The notes: generated by a model not told the origin, from the sequence alone. Shown: positions 46,301 through 58,185, counted from the stretch's first letter. The stretch: DNA of 64,000 nucleotides from Phoronis australis (GCA_002633005.1 NMRA01000417.1:343183-407182); one strand, 5' to 3'. Made by a program: numbers and translations.

Positions 46301-49300
46301 CTTTCGCTGTGTGCAATGGAAGACGAGTTCGACGATTTGGTTATTGTTGATGATATGAGCACAAGGAACAACCTTTCAAACGAAAATGCACAAACAAATA
46401 ATGATGATTCAACCAAGTTGGTTAGGAAAGCCTCCTTGCTTGTGAAAGGAATCAAGTGTTTGGTAGATGGCGAATTGGTGTTCTCTTCAAATGATCGCCG
46501 TCAAGCAGACGATAACGATTTTCTGTTCGATATGCCAACGGAACTTAACAAAAACAATGCTAACGCATGTGCCAATTCTGTACTTCTCCCAGTGTTTGTC
46601 CAGTTTGCAAAGGAAATCGTCACACACTCGCTGAGTACGCCACGGACGATCCAAATGAGAAGCATTAACCAAAAACAAAGCTCATTTGCTTTAGTTGAGA
46701 CAGTCAAGAAAACTATTTTGGACAGTATTGAGCCATTGCACTCACACAAACTTGTGTCAAGAGTGGCCTCGTATTTACAGGAACAGTGTGATGCAGCAAA
46801 ACGTGACGAACAAGTTGATATGGAAACTATGAAAGACGCACTAACAAAGGTAATGAAGGCACTCGAAACATTTAAAGACGGAAACGCCACAGCCTTCAAG
46901 ACTCCAGAAGCTGTTCTCGGTCATAGAGAAAAAAATACAACTGATCACGACGTTCACCTGAATTGTGCCATATTTCTTGTTACAAAGTCTTTAGAGGAAA
47001 TATGCGAAGAACTTGACATGAAAGGGAAACAAATAAAAGAACACATCATTCCCTCTTCTACAACTTTGGATACCTCGTCGGTATGTTTGACGCAATCCAC
47101 TCAAGCTACCGTTATTAACGGCCAGGTTGAACTGGAAAACAATCAACCTATGGTCCGTTCGGCGAAAGAAAGTGCGAAAAGCCTGATTTCATGTGCGTTG
47201 ACTGAAATCGAAAAAAAAGGTCTGAAAGGGTCTGATTTAGGCGTCAGAGCTGCAAATCCTGATGTTTGTCTAAAATTGTATGGAAATTGTTCTGCTTGCA
47301 CTGTTGCTGCACAGTGTTTGGTTAGGTCGAATTTATTAGATGTTGCCATCAGCAACTTTGCTGGAGACAAAAATGCTCCAGGCCACTGTGAAAGCTGCCG
47401 TTCCGTTGAATTGACAATGAAGACGCCTTCTCAACAAGGTCACGCCAGCGTAGGTTCTCAAAGTCAACCATTTGTAGCTTCACTAGGTACGTCGACCTCT
47501 CTCATACCCCGTCAGTCGAAAGGAACGCAAGTGCGAACTCTTCGCGGTTTACACAGTAGCTTGACGTCAAGTGTCTCTGTGGGTACTCAAGTCCATGCAA
47601 GACGCAAATCAGTGTACAAATCCCGCTCGGAGGAGTGGAGAATTTCCATGGATGAAATAGCCAAAACGGCTAGTACTTTACTACAAAACATTGTTAGCAA
47701 CGCCGAAAACAAAAAGCGGTTAGAAAAATCCTCCATGAAATCTCGCAACGTAGTTTGCAGATGTCTTCTCAAAATAGATGATGTCTTGAAGGACGCTCTT
47801 GGCAAGGATTTTGGTGTCTTAGATGCCTTGAAATACAAAAAGTCTGGTGAAATTGCCAGTTCTCTGGTGAAAGCTATTTGTGCAGACATAGAACAGGGCT
47901 TGGAAGCAGTCGCCGACGATAAAGACTCGTTAGGCTTGCAACATAAATTGGGTCAGAATAAATTGCACAATTCATTTAAGGCCGATTTTTGCGCAGATCT
48001 ATATTCGACTGTATTCAAAGGGCATGATTTCTTTGAAAACAATCTAGGTTCGTCAAACCAAACTGTCGAGGAAGCATTAGAGACTATTGCGATATTACCC
48101 GAGAACAGTGAAAACATGTCAATAAAACAAAATGAATCGAATGCTGAGGGTGAAAGTTCTAACCTGCATGAGATGGTCAGTGACACAAGACTCGTCTCTG
48201 CAGATGATTCTGATGGAAAAGCAACTGCAAGTTTGTTTTATACTCCAGGTAGGGAGGTTGTACAGTTAGACACAAGCCGAACATATACTGTGCAAACTGC
48301 CTTGCAAGGTCACAAGACGTGGAATCCTGGCGAAAGTTGTGACATACTCGAGGGAGCGGAAGATCAAATGAGACGAAGGCAGTCACTGAGCGTTGGCGGG
48401 GTTGACTTCTTTCAAGCACGGGATGACAGTCTGCTGTCAGCGTCTTTCCCCAAGATGAGGTTTCTAATTTTGCCCTCGTCTCATTCTAGTCAAAAAATGA
48501 TATTACCACCCGTCGATATCTCTCAAAGTAACTCAAAGAACCGAGCAATAATGAAGCAGGACTCGTCTGTGAATGATGTCTTAACCAACGCAGTAGCAAT
48601 GACTAATTTACCTGAAGAAAAGGAATGTGGCAAAAACAGTCTTATGTTAAGAACTGTTATTTTAGACGGAGTCAAACTCCGGGATGACTCGTGCTATCAG
48701 CACAGTCTGACGCCATCTGAGCCATCGACACAACTTCCAGTAAGAAATTACACATCCACAGACCCTGTTATAACATCCACTATGACAGCAACAATTCGTC
48801 CTACCACATTAACAAGTCCAAATCAATCGCTGGATGATGAACGGCAACACTTTTTGGAAACCCTATGCAGCTCTTATATGCAACTAGACACGATTGCAAC
48901 TCATCCACAGTGCAGCTCTAGCGACTTCCAGATATTCGAAAACAGTAGAGGAGACGTTGAAACATCTTTAGATATTTTAGGTGGTGCAAAACAAAAACGT
49001 AAGCGTCGCACTTCAATGAAGTTACCTAACGAGAAAACGGATATTGTGGATGGTACACCGGGAACCAGAAACATTATTTCAATGGATCCGCTCAAAGTTG
49101 ACCACAGATTCGTCATCACCTCAGTTGATGAGTTAAAGAATATGAAAAATCAAGCCAAACAAGGAGATGATTGCGATCCCAGTCTTACAAGGGCTAGAAC
49201 TCTTGTGAAAAATAGTTTGCAGGAGCTTCAAGACTCCAATGATACAGACTGGACTGTAAAAAATGTCAATGATGTCCAAGAGCTAAGAAATATTCAGCTG

Positions 49301-52300
49301 TGTTCTAAAAGTGCTGACATCAAAGATGTGGCGTCTGAAATTGTCAGAAAATCTTTCAGTCGTGCAAAGCTACAGTCTCGCTCATCTGGACGTATCGATG
49401 GTAAATCAGTGTCTGTGAAAAGATTGCGAACAACTGTGCACCCAAAGATAGATGCAATTCGGCGTCGTATGTTCAAAGATTCCGAACTGTCGTGTCAGAA
49501 GAGTGACCCTGGTCCTCTTCTTCCAATAGACGTAGTGAAACGAAAGTCGGTTTCTAATGACGTGATGACAGACTTTAAACTGGTGAACAGAAAAATTATA
49601 GTTACTGCCAGCTCAAGTGTTGACACTCTAGGCATGGACTTGGAACCAGTGGAAGATGATACAATGCCAGCGAATGTACAAAAAAGTGACGTCATTGAAT
49701 CATCGTGTAGCGAGAACACAAAACTAGAGGAAAAAATAAAATGTGACAAAGACATTCTAAAAACGTTATCGGGAAATTTAAGAACCGATGAAAAAGTTCT
49801 TCCACTAAAAACTAGTACATGCTTTTCTGCCAATGGCGCTACAATATCTTGTGAAGCAGAAACAACCAACACAAAAAGACAAAGCAGCCTAGGTATACGA
49901 CTAAGAATGTCATCTGAGTCTCCAGAAAGTCTACGGAATGCTTCGTGGATGTTAGTGGCGCAAGTAGAGTGTGAAGTGCAAGCGTTATTGAATAGAATGT
50001 TTAGGCCCATGTCTCTGCCCGCTATGAACAGACGTCCTGTTTTTGACGAACACTCTCTTCGAGTACTTCAAACTAAAAATACAAGCAACCATCCAATCGA
50101 GAACAGGATTACTCAGCAAGAACAAACGTTTAGCAATGCCAATCAAAATGACAGGCTCAGAGACATTGCAACTAGTACAACTCAGCTGATTGTCCCAGCA
50201 GACCCAGCGCAAGTGTCTGAGAAAAATGCTCAAGGGAGACGGTATGCAGTCGTTGAGTCAAAAAGTGCAACCTCGCTGCTGACGAATAAGGGAGAAAGCA
50301 AAGCAAACAACTTCAAAGCAGTCTCAGTCTTGCGCAACATCAAGCGATCTACTTGTGGTGTGCTCAGTGAAATACTAAGTTGTCAAGAAAAACATAACGT
50401 TGTCGTCATGGCACCAAGCACAGCTATCGGTAGTGATGGTTCTTCAATAAAGGACTTCGTAAAGCACGGAACAACGGTCAATTCTAGCCAGAACAGTGGA
50501 CATTCGTCCATCATCTCTGCCGCTTGCAGGACGTGTGAAGACACTGAATCCATGAGCCCGCTCTCCCTTCCGAGTCCCGAGTCTAATAAGCTACTGCTTC
50601 GCACTCGCCGACCCTTTACAAGGAGATTGTCGACACACGGCTTAACTGAGCATGTTCGGCCAAGTGTAGACGAGACGTTACCTCTGCTACCGGTGTCACA
50701 TGAAGGAGAGCTTGATACAACGGCCGTTCTTCACGAACGCTTATTGGATAAATTTGATGATGACACGTATGACATTAAAGGTCCGCTTACTCAAGTAAGC
50801 GAAAGAGCACTATCTTCTTCAAAATTCACATCCACTGAAACTATAACATCGGTGAGCTCTTTACTCTCAAAAATGGTTCATCATGATAGCACACCATGTA
50901 CATTAGGTTCAAGTGACTTGCAACGGTGGTCAACTTTTTCCGTGGCAACAGAGAATGAAAGGACAGCATATGATGTCGTGGACACCAAGTTGACTAAGAA
51001 AACTGCCCTGTCAGTTATAATGGACTATGTGTCGGAGTCTGAAAGCGAAGACCTAGGAAATACGAAAGGTGACATGCAATCACATAGGAGTAATGAGGGT
51101 ATCAGCATAGATGTGCAACCAGCAGATGAAAAGCCACCAAGTGATCAAAATTCATGTACAAATTTTCAGGAGCTGAAGCATTCTAGAAGCATTAAGCCGG
51201 TCAATCCTGATTTATTATTGCTTTGTTACGTCAACCCCGGAACAAAGCAATCAACTGATCCGCTTTCAGACTTCTACAAACCCCGTAACAGATGTCTGGA
51301 TACCTTGAGAATTGGACAAACTGGACATGAAGTATCCGAAGTTTCGCCAAACAAGGAAATAGTTGAGGATGCAAAATCATCGTCGGTTACGGTTAGGGAT
51401 GCGAGTACAGTCCCCAACGAGAAAGAAGTAGTTATCTCCATGCCAGGCGAAGAATCACCAATTTCTGCTAAGTCCGATATTTTTTATGGTGTGTCTGGAA
51501 GTAAGTCTTCTCATGCCAGCTCACCATTTAAAATCCGCCGTAATCCCGTGGACGGAACATACGACAATCGCATAAGGCACAAAAGTGGCCAGATGAGTGC
51601 TATTGATGAAGAAATTTGCCAGGCAACAACACCCAATAATGTTGTCACTAATCGACACGAGCTGATGGCAGAGCCTCAAGGCACTTCACTAAGCCGAACA
51701 AGTACGTGCGAAGATATTATTCAAATGGAACATCCAATCAGTGTAGATGACGCGATACGCAATGTGTGTGACCATCTGATGGATGGCGAAAGTATGGCTA
51801 GTTTATTTTTGAAGAAAGGTGACCATGAAGAAAGTTCTGCTGACCACAACAATTTTGCTGACCTTAAAGACTTTCAGTCACAGAATGGTGCATGGGAGAG
51901 GCATCATGACGTACACATTGAATCTACTGCTGAACGGTCAAGTGGAATGCCAGTTTGTAGACTCCAGTCCATGAATAAGGAAGTGGATAGTCCCAAAGAT
52001 TGTGCACTTACGATTGACATTGATGCTACATCGCGTGCAACGGAAAGGTTAGGTACCATTGTTGGGAATGAACAGAAGACAAATGTTGCCCAAGAAGTCT
52101 CGCATGAATCAAACAGTCCAACTGCTCACGTTATGATTCCTGTCCAATTTCCAAATAACATCTTACTCAATACGCCTGAACTTTGCCGTACAAGCCAGCC
52201 ACTCAACAAAGCACAGCTTCCTTCAAGAACCATAAAAAGATGTATTGCAGAAAATGAACATTTCAGTTCAGGAATGCATTGGGATAAAACTATTGGTGGA

Positions 52301-55300
52301 AAGCTGGAACGATTTATGTATCAAATACAGGAACTGGAGTCTACCTGTTGTGCACTTGGTGTTTCGCACGGGACCTCTTCCGTGACCAAACTGTTTACTG
52401 CCATCTCGAGCTTCAATCGCATGCCTTGCGGAGGAAGAAATGCCTTCAAGAAGCTATTCGAAGCCCTTGAGCCGCTAGAAAGTCCGCAGTCGCTGAAGAA
52501 TGTGTCCGTTGTTCTCTCAATGTTTACATCTACCATGAACGAACTCTGTGATTTGTCAACTGGTAACTTTGACTCCTCGAACTTATCCCAGAAGGTCGAA
52601 ATGTTTTGCTCTTTGATGGCGCAGCTGTCTTTGCATATTCAGAATCAGCAACCGAAGTTACCAGATAGTGGCGCTATCCATCCACCAGTTTTGTCAACGA
52701 GAGAGTCTTCGAATTCACACTTCAGTCGTATAAACCTTAGCATCAACAAGCGTATGCACTCTGTGAATAATTCACCAAACCACGGGCACGAAGAAAATTC
52801 GAAGGAATGTGTGAACAGTCGGACCATTTCTCTTGTAACGAAACAAGACGCGAAAAACGGGAATAGCATGGCCTCCAGTGATGAAACCCATAAGAAAGGT
52901 CATGGACAACGAGTAGAAGATTTACCCCCGAGGGATCCTATGCGTGCAGGAAAGAGTTTAAAGTTTCCAAGAGCACCAGCGGCAAGTGGTATAGAAGACT
53001 CAACTCCTGGATCGTCAACATCAGTCGTGTCAGTTGGTGATCAGCCTGCCGACTCCTGGTGGTTCATGACGAGTTCTACTGCTGGAACTTTGCAGCTTAT
53101 GAAAAACCAATTGAGCGGGGTGGAGAAGGATCGTCGACTCGTCAGCTTTAAAACTAGAGACGCAGCACATTGGAAAATCTCCAATGCTTCTGTGCCAAAG
53201 ATATTTAGACAAGATGACTATCAGCCAAGACGACAAACAGACCAGCCAAAAACACCCATAAGCTATCACGGATCACAAGAGAGCACGGCGACCGTCTGCA
53301 AGTTGTCACCACCATATAAACTAGACAGCAGTGATGCTTCAAGGGTAGAGGCTATCGACGAATACAGGTGTAAGAAAAGGTCAAATGAGAATGCCTATGG
53401 GTTGTCGAGCATAAGCCGGATAATTGCATCATCTGCGAGTAGACGGAAACTGTCGGAACAGTTCAAACCAAAAGAGCAGAAGCTCAACGTTTCGACCGGT
53501 ACTGTGGAACCAGAGGCAGCGGCTTCACCCATGTGTGCAGTTCCGTTGCAGCACATCCCAGTTCAAGATGGCTCTGTGTTGGCTGACTCAGGTTCTTCCA
53601 CACTTGTCTCGAGTTCTTCAACATCGTTCTACGCCACCACTGATCTTGATGAAGACACATCACGGACATCTTTAGTACAAATCGCTCTGTCTAAAGAGTC
53701 GGCAGGTACAACGGAGAAAGCCCAGAAACTCTTACCTGTAGATTGTGACGCCGTTGCTTCGGATCACGAGTCGTCCAATTCTCTTTTTCATGGAGCAAGT
53801 CCAGGTTCAAACACGTCTACTGTGTCGTCAGGGGCAACCACGCTTATCGATGGTTATCAGGCTATTTCTGCGTCTGCTGGAGCTACTCATCGGGAAGGAG
53901 ATTTGCAAGGTAAGTCGGTCTGCTCAGGTAGTCAGCTGAGCATCGTGTGGCTTCAACACTTATAATCTTTGCGATTAAAAAGGGTCCCTGTTGCATTCTC
54001 TCTATCTCTCTCTCCCTATCCCTTCCAACGTCCCACTCCCTCCCCCTCTCCCCCCCTCTCTCTCCTTCTGCTGTTGGAAACAGAAAAGAGTAGAGCATGA
54101 GCAGAATTATGATCAGCTTAACACACGAGGGGATCGTTATTTCACTTGTGGGGTCGTGTTTAAGACATCGCTATCAAATACCACTCTGTGTCGTTTTTCA
54201 AAGACAAGGAACGATTTGGGATCATTTTACCGGGTCCAGGCTTTGTGCTCAGGCGCACTCGATACGACATCTTTTGACTAGACATCTTGAATATTCACCA
54301 ACATTGCGATTATGTCATTTTGTTGTCGTGAACCAACGCACACAAAACGTTTTTCATGAGATATCATATTAAGTGCAATGACCTTAATATGTTCATTTTA
54401 AATGCTGTAGATGGGCTGGGTACTTTTGCACCGCGATCCGGAAGCCTTGATGCCGCGTTGACGCAGTCATCCCCGAGTACAATGCTAATGGAGCTGGCGG
54501 TCAGAAACCCCACTTTACAGAGTAAACTGGAACAGTTCCTCAACAGATACGACCAAAATCTGCCCGATCCTTTTTTCGAATGCCTCACGGAATACATCAA
54601 AGAGCTGTTGTCCGAGGCACGTACAGAACGCCTTCAAAGTATGGAGAAAAGTCTTCTTAGTCAAGCCTTATCCAGCCCTTTCATACAATCGGTAATAACA
54701 AACAATGTTATTGCCGAGCAATGGAATGTTGTAATAGAAGAACGAATACAAAGCGAGGGCCCATCAGAGGTGGTTGTTGACCACGCGCCAACATCCAAGC
54801 CTTCGTCGCCACCGCCGATTTATGACAGAAACAACAACGCTCGAGTATCGGACTATCAAAAAAATAACTCGGCCAATACCATGGTGTCGGACAGTCTTGA
54901 AAGTCAAGAGTTGATTTCAAATTCCATCCGCTACTGGCAGCACAAGATTCAGCGTGGAGCACGCAGCGCTATGGATGCAACAGTACGGGCCATACGCTTT
55001 ATGTCAGGAGATGCTGTCGCTGACGATCGCAGCACATCCACGCCGAAAGCCAATGAGACTTTCCCTTCTAATATGAGAATAGTCCGTGGCCAGATGTCTT
55101 ATCCTGGTAACGTAACTACTGGACGCATGACTCATGACACAGCTAGCTGTAAATCATCTTCCTCTGAGATACTGACAATGCCTCGCCACTGTGAGCCCCA
55201 TAACAAACCTTCGCACTCAACCCAACCAAAACTGTCAACCTTGTTTTACCCGGACGCAACACGAGCCATTCAGCTGTCAAGCAAGCAACCCACAGATGAA

Positions 55301-56119
55301 AATCAAAATGCTAGTCCCAGTCTCATCCCAAAATGCGTGAGTCCAGGCCTGTTTACCATTCCTAATCAAACTCCGTATGTCAACGAAAACGCGGTTTATC
55401 GTGATTACGACGGAACCTACTCAGTTATCCCAAGAGCCAATGACCAATTTCTGGAGGAGTGTGCCGAGATAACGTTCGCCCGTATACTCGATCACTATGG
55501 TTTTTTCGCCACCAAGGAGCAGTGCGATCGTTGCATGGGAGATATTTATATCTTTCTAAAGCGTGCCCAAGATGAGATTTCGAAGTATTCGGAGCAGTAC
55601 GAGAAACTGCAGAAAAAAGCTCAGGAATGCATCAGATACAAACTCAGTGACATCGACGTCGATGTCAAAACCGTGGAAGATACTATCCGCGTGCTCGCGT
55701 GTGTCCAAACTGACCTCGACGACATCAAGGACATGCTGCTAGATTGGAACAGCGCCACACACTTACCCTCGCATCTCACAATCATAAACGATCAGCACAC
55801 GTGGTTTCCCAAGTTTCCGGATGCCGATAAAGCTGAGCAAGAAGAATATCTGACATATATCGAGAACCTTTACTACGAAACCAGGCAAAAGACATGGCTA
55901 CCTGCGTGGGTGTCCTACTTCATGTTTCTAATCCTATTCTCATCCGGATCAGTCTCCCTTATTCTTTTGGCTCTATTCGGCATGGGCATGGCGCCTTCTA
56001 TGTCCTATCAGTGGGTAGTGTCTGCTACAGTCTGCCTGACTGAACACGTACTTTACTTTGAACTTTCTAAAGTGTTTATGATAGCAATATATGCTGGCTT
56101 TAAGAGGACGTATTTGTAG
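31296..56119 (+). CDS. Giant polycystin-1-family protein: PLAT, TM pair, ~5,670-residue cytosolic loop, TM pair (5'-partial)
   Basis: Join of 31296-31338, 31482-31625, 37405-37468, 37799-37927, 38056-53909 and 54411-56119 (17,943 nt, divisible by 3; about 5,980 residues, 5' end not found). All introns are GT-AG and every phase agrees. Order: PLAT domain (residues ~1-110), TM ~159-185 and ~216-239, a long hydrophilic loop ~240-5905, TM ~5906-5938 and ~5945-5975, stop. In polycystin-1 proteins PLAT precedes just such a TM pair, and the next pair starts with LPxWxxY and is followed by the channel domain. Here the loop is enormously expanded and the channel domain is missing. Upstream GPS/GAIN and first TM exons are not seen. 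Likely a membrane-anchored scaffold, possibly ciliary; that role is inference. Confidence 0.75.
31482..31625 (+). CDS. Polycystin-like exon b (PLAT core)
   Basis: Encodes GTNADVWIKLRGELGTSRW and continues to HFGQRAIFLMYTQ. GTxAxVxIxLxGxxG, then FxxGxxxxF, is the hallmark of the PLAT/LH2 domain. Acceptor GTCTAGGCTCAG, donor CCAGA|GTAAGC, phase 1 at both ends. Confidence 0.8.
32368..32377. promoter_or_regulatory. NRF-1-like palindromic site
   Basis: TGCGCATGCG, close to the animal NRF-1 consensus, 31 bp upstream of the ATG at 32409. A single-site motif match; chance is possible. Confidence 0.3.
32409..33324 (+). pseudogene. Candidate small secreted protein, two exons, apparent frameshift in the signal peptide
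   Basis: ATG at 32409 opens MEFLSKYVVALS, and the +1 frame from 32443 continues ALLLLISLVQVFDRWPQIPK, so a single-base shift near 32440 would give a classical signal peptide. The second frame then runs through KVTIFVDNCGQQGQL and CVDAEAPCVLYVYDY to a strong donor (CTTG|GTAAGT at 32645). It joins in phase to 33296 (acceptor TATTCTGTTACAG) and ends GKKKQLKPTA-stop at 33324. Three cysteines; no family recognised. Either a recent pseudogene or an assembly error in a real gene. Confidence 0.35.
37405..37468 (+). CDS. Polycystin-like exon c (PLAT middle)
   Basis: Acceptor TTTTGATACTTGCAG. Encodes NWLGELEHLAVFNRGSQSS then EKW, aligning with the LGxLxxLxIWHDNxG..xW stretch of PLAT; the HDN is replaced by FNR. 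Donor ATG|GTAGGA is weak. Phase 1 in, phase 2 out. Confidence 0.7.
37799..37927 (+). CDS. Polycystin-like exon d (PLAT end)
   Basis: Completes the exon c tryptophan and encodes QLSDISVYDLTRQVKWYFPC then FRWI, matching the closing FLxxVxVxDLxxxKWxFPCxxW strand of PLAT. Acceptor GCAATTTATTTAAG, donor TGGAG|GTATTA, phase 2. The same bases are open in the frame of the next exon, but that reading lacks the PLAT match. Confidence 0.75.
38056..53909 (+). CDS. Polycystin-like giant exon e (15,854 bp): TM pair and most of the cytosolic loop
   Basis: Starts after ATTTTATTTCAG, completing an arginine codon, and runs 5,284 codons to CAAG|GTAAGT. Begins IFVRTFATASGRYNIWYTAL, then TM 38150-38230 and TM 38321-38392, then HTRRPTG at the cytosolic face. 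The loop holds Lys-rich low complexity (39760-40240), a possible SAM-like fold (41141-41349), repeated helical modules (42895-43945 and later), TQV motifs (47516-47593) and many RRxS sites. Base use is A-rich and uniform. The absence of stops over 15.8 kb shows purifying constraint on the frame. The upstream continuation of the open frame to 37827 is fortuitous, covering the intron 37928-38055. Confidence 0.85.
53910..54410 (+). other. Intron between giant exon and last exon (501 bp)
   Basis: GTAAGTCGGT ... TTTTAAATGCTGTAG. Contains a pyrimidine-rich CTCTC/CCCTC tract at about 53997-54069. Phase 1 on both sides (G plus AT gives Asp), supporting the splice. Confidence 0.8.
54411..56119 (+). 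CDS. Polycystin-like last exon: end of loop, coiled coil, second TM pair, stop
   Basis: Continues in phase as GLGTFAPRSGSLDAAL. A folded-looking stretch follows (54480-54780), then a low-complexity linker. Next is a heptad-rich segment at about 55440-55890 (FLEECAEITFARILDHYGFF ... KYSEQYEKLQKKAQEC) and the TM pair 55894-55990 and 56011-56100. LPAWVSYFMF followed by FGMGM, then FELSKVFMIAIYAGFKR matches the polycystin-1 segment that precedes the channel domain. The stop (56117-56119) comes two codons later. A weak alternative donor (GAGGAC|GTATTT, about 56110) could in principle splice to further exons, but none was seen downstream. Confidence 0.8.
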
Positions 56120-56629
56120 CTAGATTTGTTTTGATACTATTTACATCAGTGCAATGTGCAAAAACAGGAAACTAAAGGATACTAAAACTTTATCTATTTA
56201 TTTATTTAATTTTGTAGAAAAGAACTTTGTTTCCAAGTAAAATTTTATCATTTCCAACTTGCAGTTTTATTATGACAAGAAAATAACGTCCATATAGTGT
56301 GGTTGGTAGTAAAGAAAAGTGAAGTTGGGTGGAACAGGTTGGGCAAAGACGACAGTCAGGTTAAAACTCCACGTCTGTTGACTTGCACGTGCGCTACACA
56401 CGCTTCACTCAGCACACGTTCTTGTTCTTGTTGATTAAAGATTTCGATGCCATTTTAATAAGATAATTAGTTACTAATAAACTTGCCATTGTTACTGTAG
56501 TCACCACGAAGATTTGATCTCTGTGGGCGACCGTCGTTCGTAGGTAGAAAATGCTTATCCATATTCAAAATTAAAATTACGTTGTTGTTTGTATGACATA
56601 TTCTGAGCATGGAGCTAAGAGCTTCTGGT
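56120..56629 (+). other. 3' flank of the polycystin-like gene
   Basis: AT-rich, no open frame of note. No sequence resembling the polycystin TRP channel domain was found here or farther downstream. Confidence 0.5.
56476..56481 (+). promoter_or_regulatory. Candidate polyadenylation signal, polycystin-like gene
   Basis: AATAAA about 360 bp after the stop codon, followed by T/GT-containing sequence. Confidence 0.45.
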
Positions 56630-56985
56630 GGCGGTTAGCCATTAGTGATAGCAAGAAGGCTAGGGTCCAAGGCACACTATCGCCGATACAGTATATCTGA
56701 TAGTTTTGATGGTATACGCCAGTGCTCCAGGTGACGAATAATCATTGGTGAGAGAAAGAGACCCAGGATACGAAGCAAACTATCGCCGATATATCTGGTA
56801 GTCAGCGCTCCTGGTGACGGTTAGCCATTGGTGAGAGTGGGAGGCCAAGTGTCCAAGTCAAAGCCAATATATCTGATACGTAGTTTTGATAGTATAGTCT
56901 GTGGCGGTTGGACTGTTGGGGATATTGGGAGGGCTAAGGTCCAAGGCAAACTATCGTCAATATATCTGATATTTTTCAATTTTTA
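56630..56985. repeat. Degenerate minisatellite, ~3.5 units of about 95-100 bp
   Basis: The words GCGGTTAGCCATT, GTCCAAGGCAAACTATCG, GATATATCTGATA and AGTTTTGATAGTATA recur in this order, with decay between units. The small open frame at 56828-57013 is a translation of the repeat, not a gene. Confidence 0.75.
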
Positions 56986-58185
56986 CGCCAATACTAGCAC
57001 AGATGATAGATAACAAATTGTGCGTAAAATAGGAGGATAGTAAATTAGATAACTATGAAATATTGTCTTCTGACTGTATTCGTTTGATGTAACTTTCTTC
57101 CATATTTTTTGTTTAAATTATGAATCATTTCGTATAAATATAGAATGCGTGTATTTAATACGGTGTATTAATGTATCTGAGCAATAATTAAAGCAACATG
57201 TTTAGTCAGTGATCCCGCTTGAACGTGCAACTCTTCTCACCTACACAATTTTCTGCTAGATATTGATTTGTAGTGTTATGGAATTCTTCGTATTTTCGTT
57301 CCTCCATTACGCCCCTACATAATCACGAAGAGACATTTTTTAGCTGAACCCGTTAACCCAAGTCATATCTGTTGAAGTTTATTTTTTTAAAGCGGAGGCT
57401 TAGTGTCAAAAGATGTATGAGTGATATTATTAATAGCGGATTTGCAGCGCAAACGAACTACGCATTGCGCATGTGCGAGTTACTTACTGCGCGAATGCTC
57501 ATGGGATAGCTTGTGGTCAGACATGTCTTGAGCAGGCTGGATAGTGTGTGCATTTGGAGTGATTTGCAAACTAAAAACCATGTTTCATTTTTTTGCTTTA
57601 TAATACCAAGCAAGTCCTCTCTCTCGTTAGTAAACACAGCGTAGCTATGATCAGTGACCGTGTGACCGAGGGCACAACTGTCGTCATGATGTTCAGCATT
57701 GGGGCTATCGGCGTTGATTTCGAAATCTCCTCCGGTTTCAGACAAGTTGAGAGTTCTTGGGTTGCTTAACTTTTGTTAATTTTAAGAGGAAACTCCGTCG
57801 GAATGTTGTTCTCATACGTCTTTTTTGCACCAGGAAAATGTTCGCTGCACACACGATGGCCCCTAGGCAAATGCCGCAGGCATTCAGGGGCGATAGTACA
57901 TCCTCACAAAAAGTTACTCATTTCAAAATACAGCAAATAAAACCAAATAAACCATACATGTAGGAACACGGAGTAATTAACACATACCACGACTCTGGAT
58001 ACAATTTAGTCAGCAAAACTTGAACAAATCGATGAAAATCTGTCGCGGTTTGCTCGAGCTTTTCTCAGTTACCGGGTGCCATTTTGAGGAAGTTAGTGAA
58101 ATTACGCATGTTGACGAATAAAAAGTCTAAGGGACACACATCTTACAAGTTTCACCCGATACCCTCTCATGCTATTTTACAAGTG
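56986..58185. other. Intergenic, no supported gene
   Basis: The minus frame at 57745-57458 (SETGGDFEINADSPNAEHHD ...) has good composition but no ATG, acceptor or domain. I leave it unassigned. Otherwise nothing identified. Confidence 0.35.

Noticed and set aside
57458-57775. Minus-strand frame with SETGGDFEINADSPNAEHHD
   Set aside because: Composition is protein-like, but there is no ATG and no convincing acceptor, donor or domain; kept unassigned.
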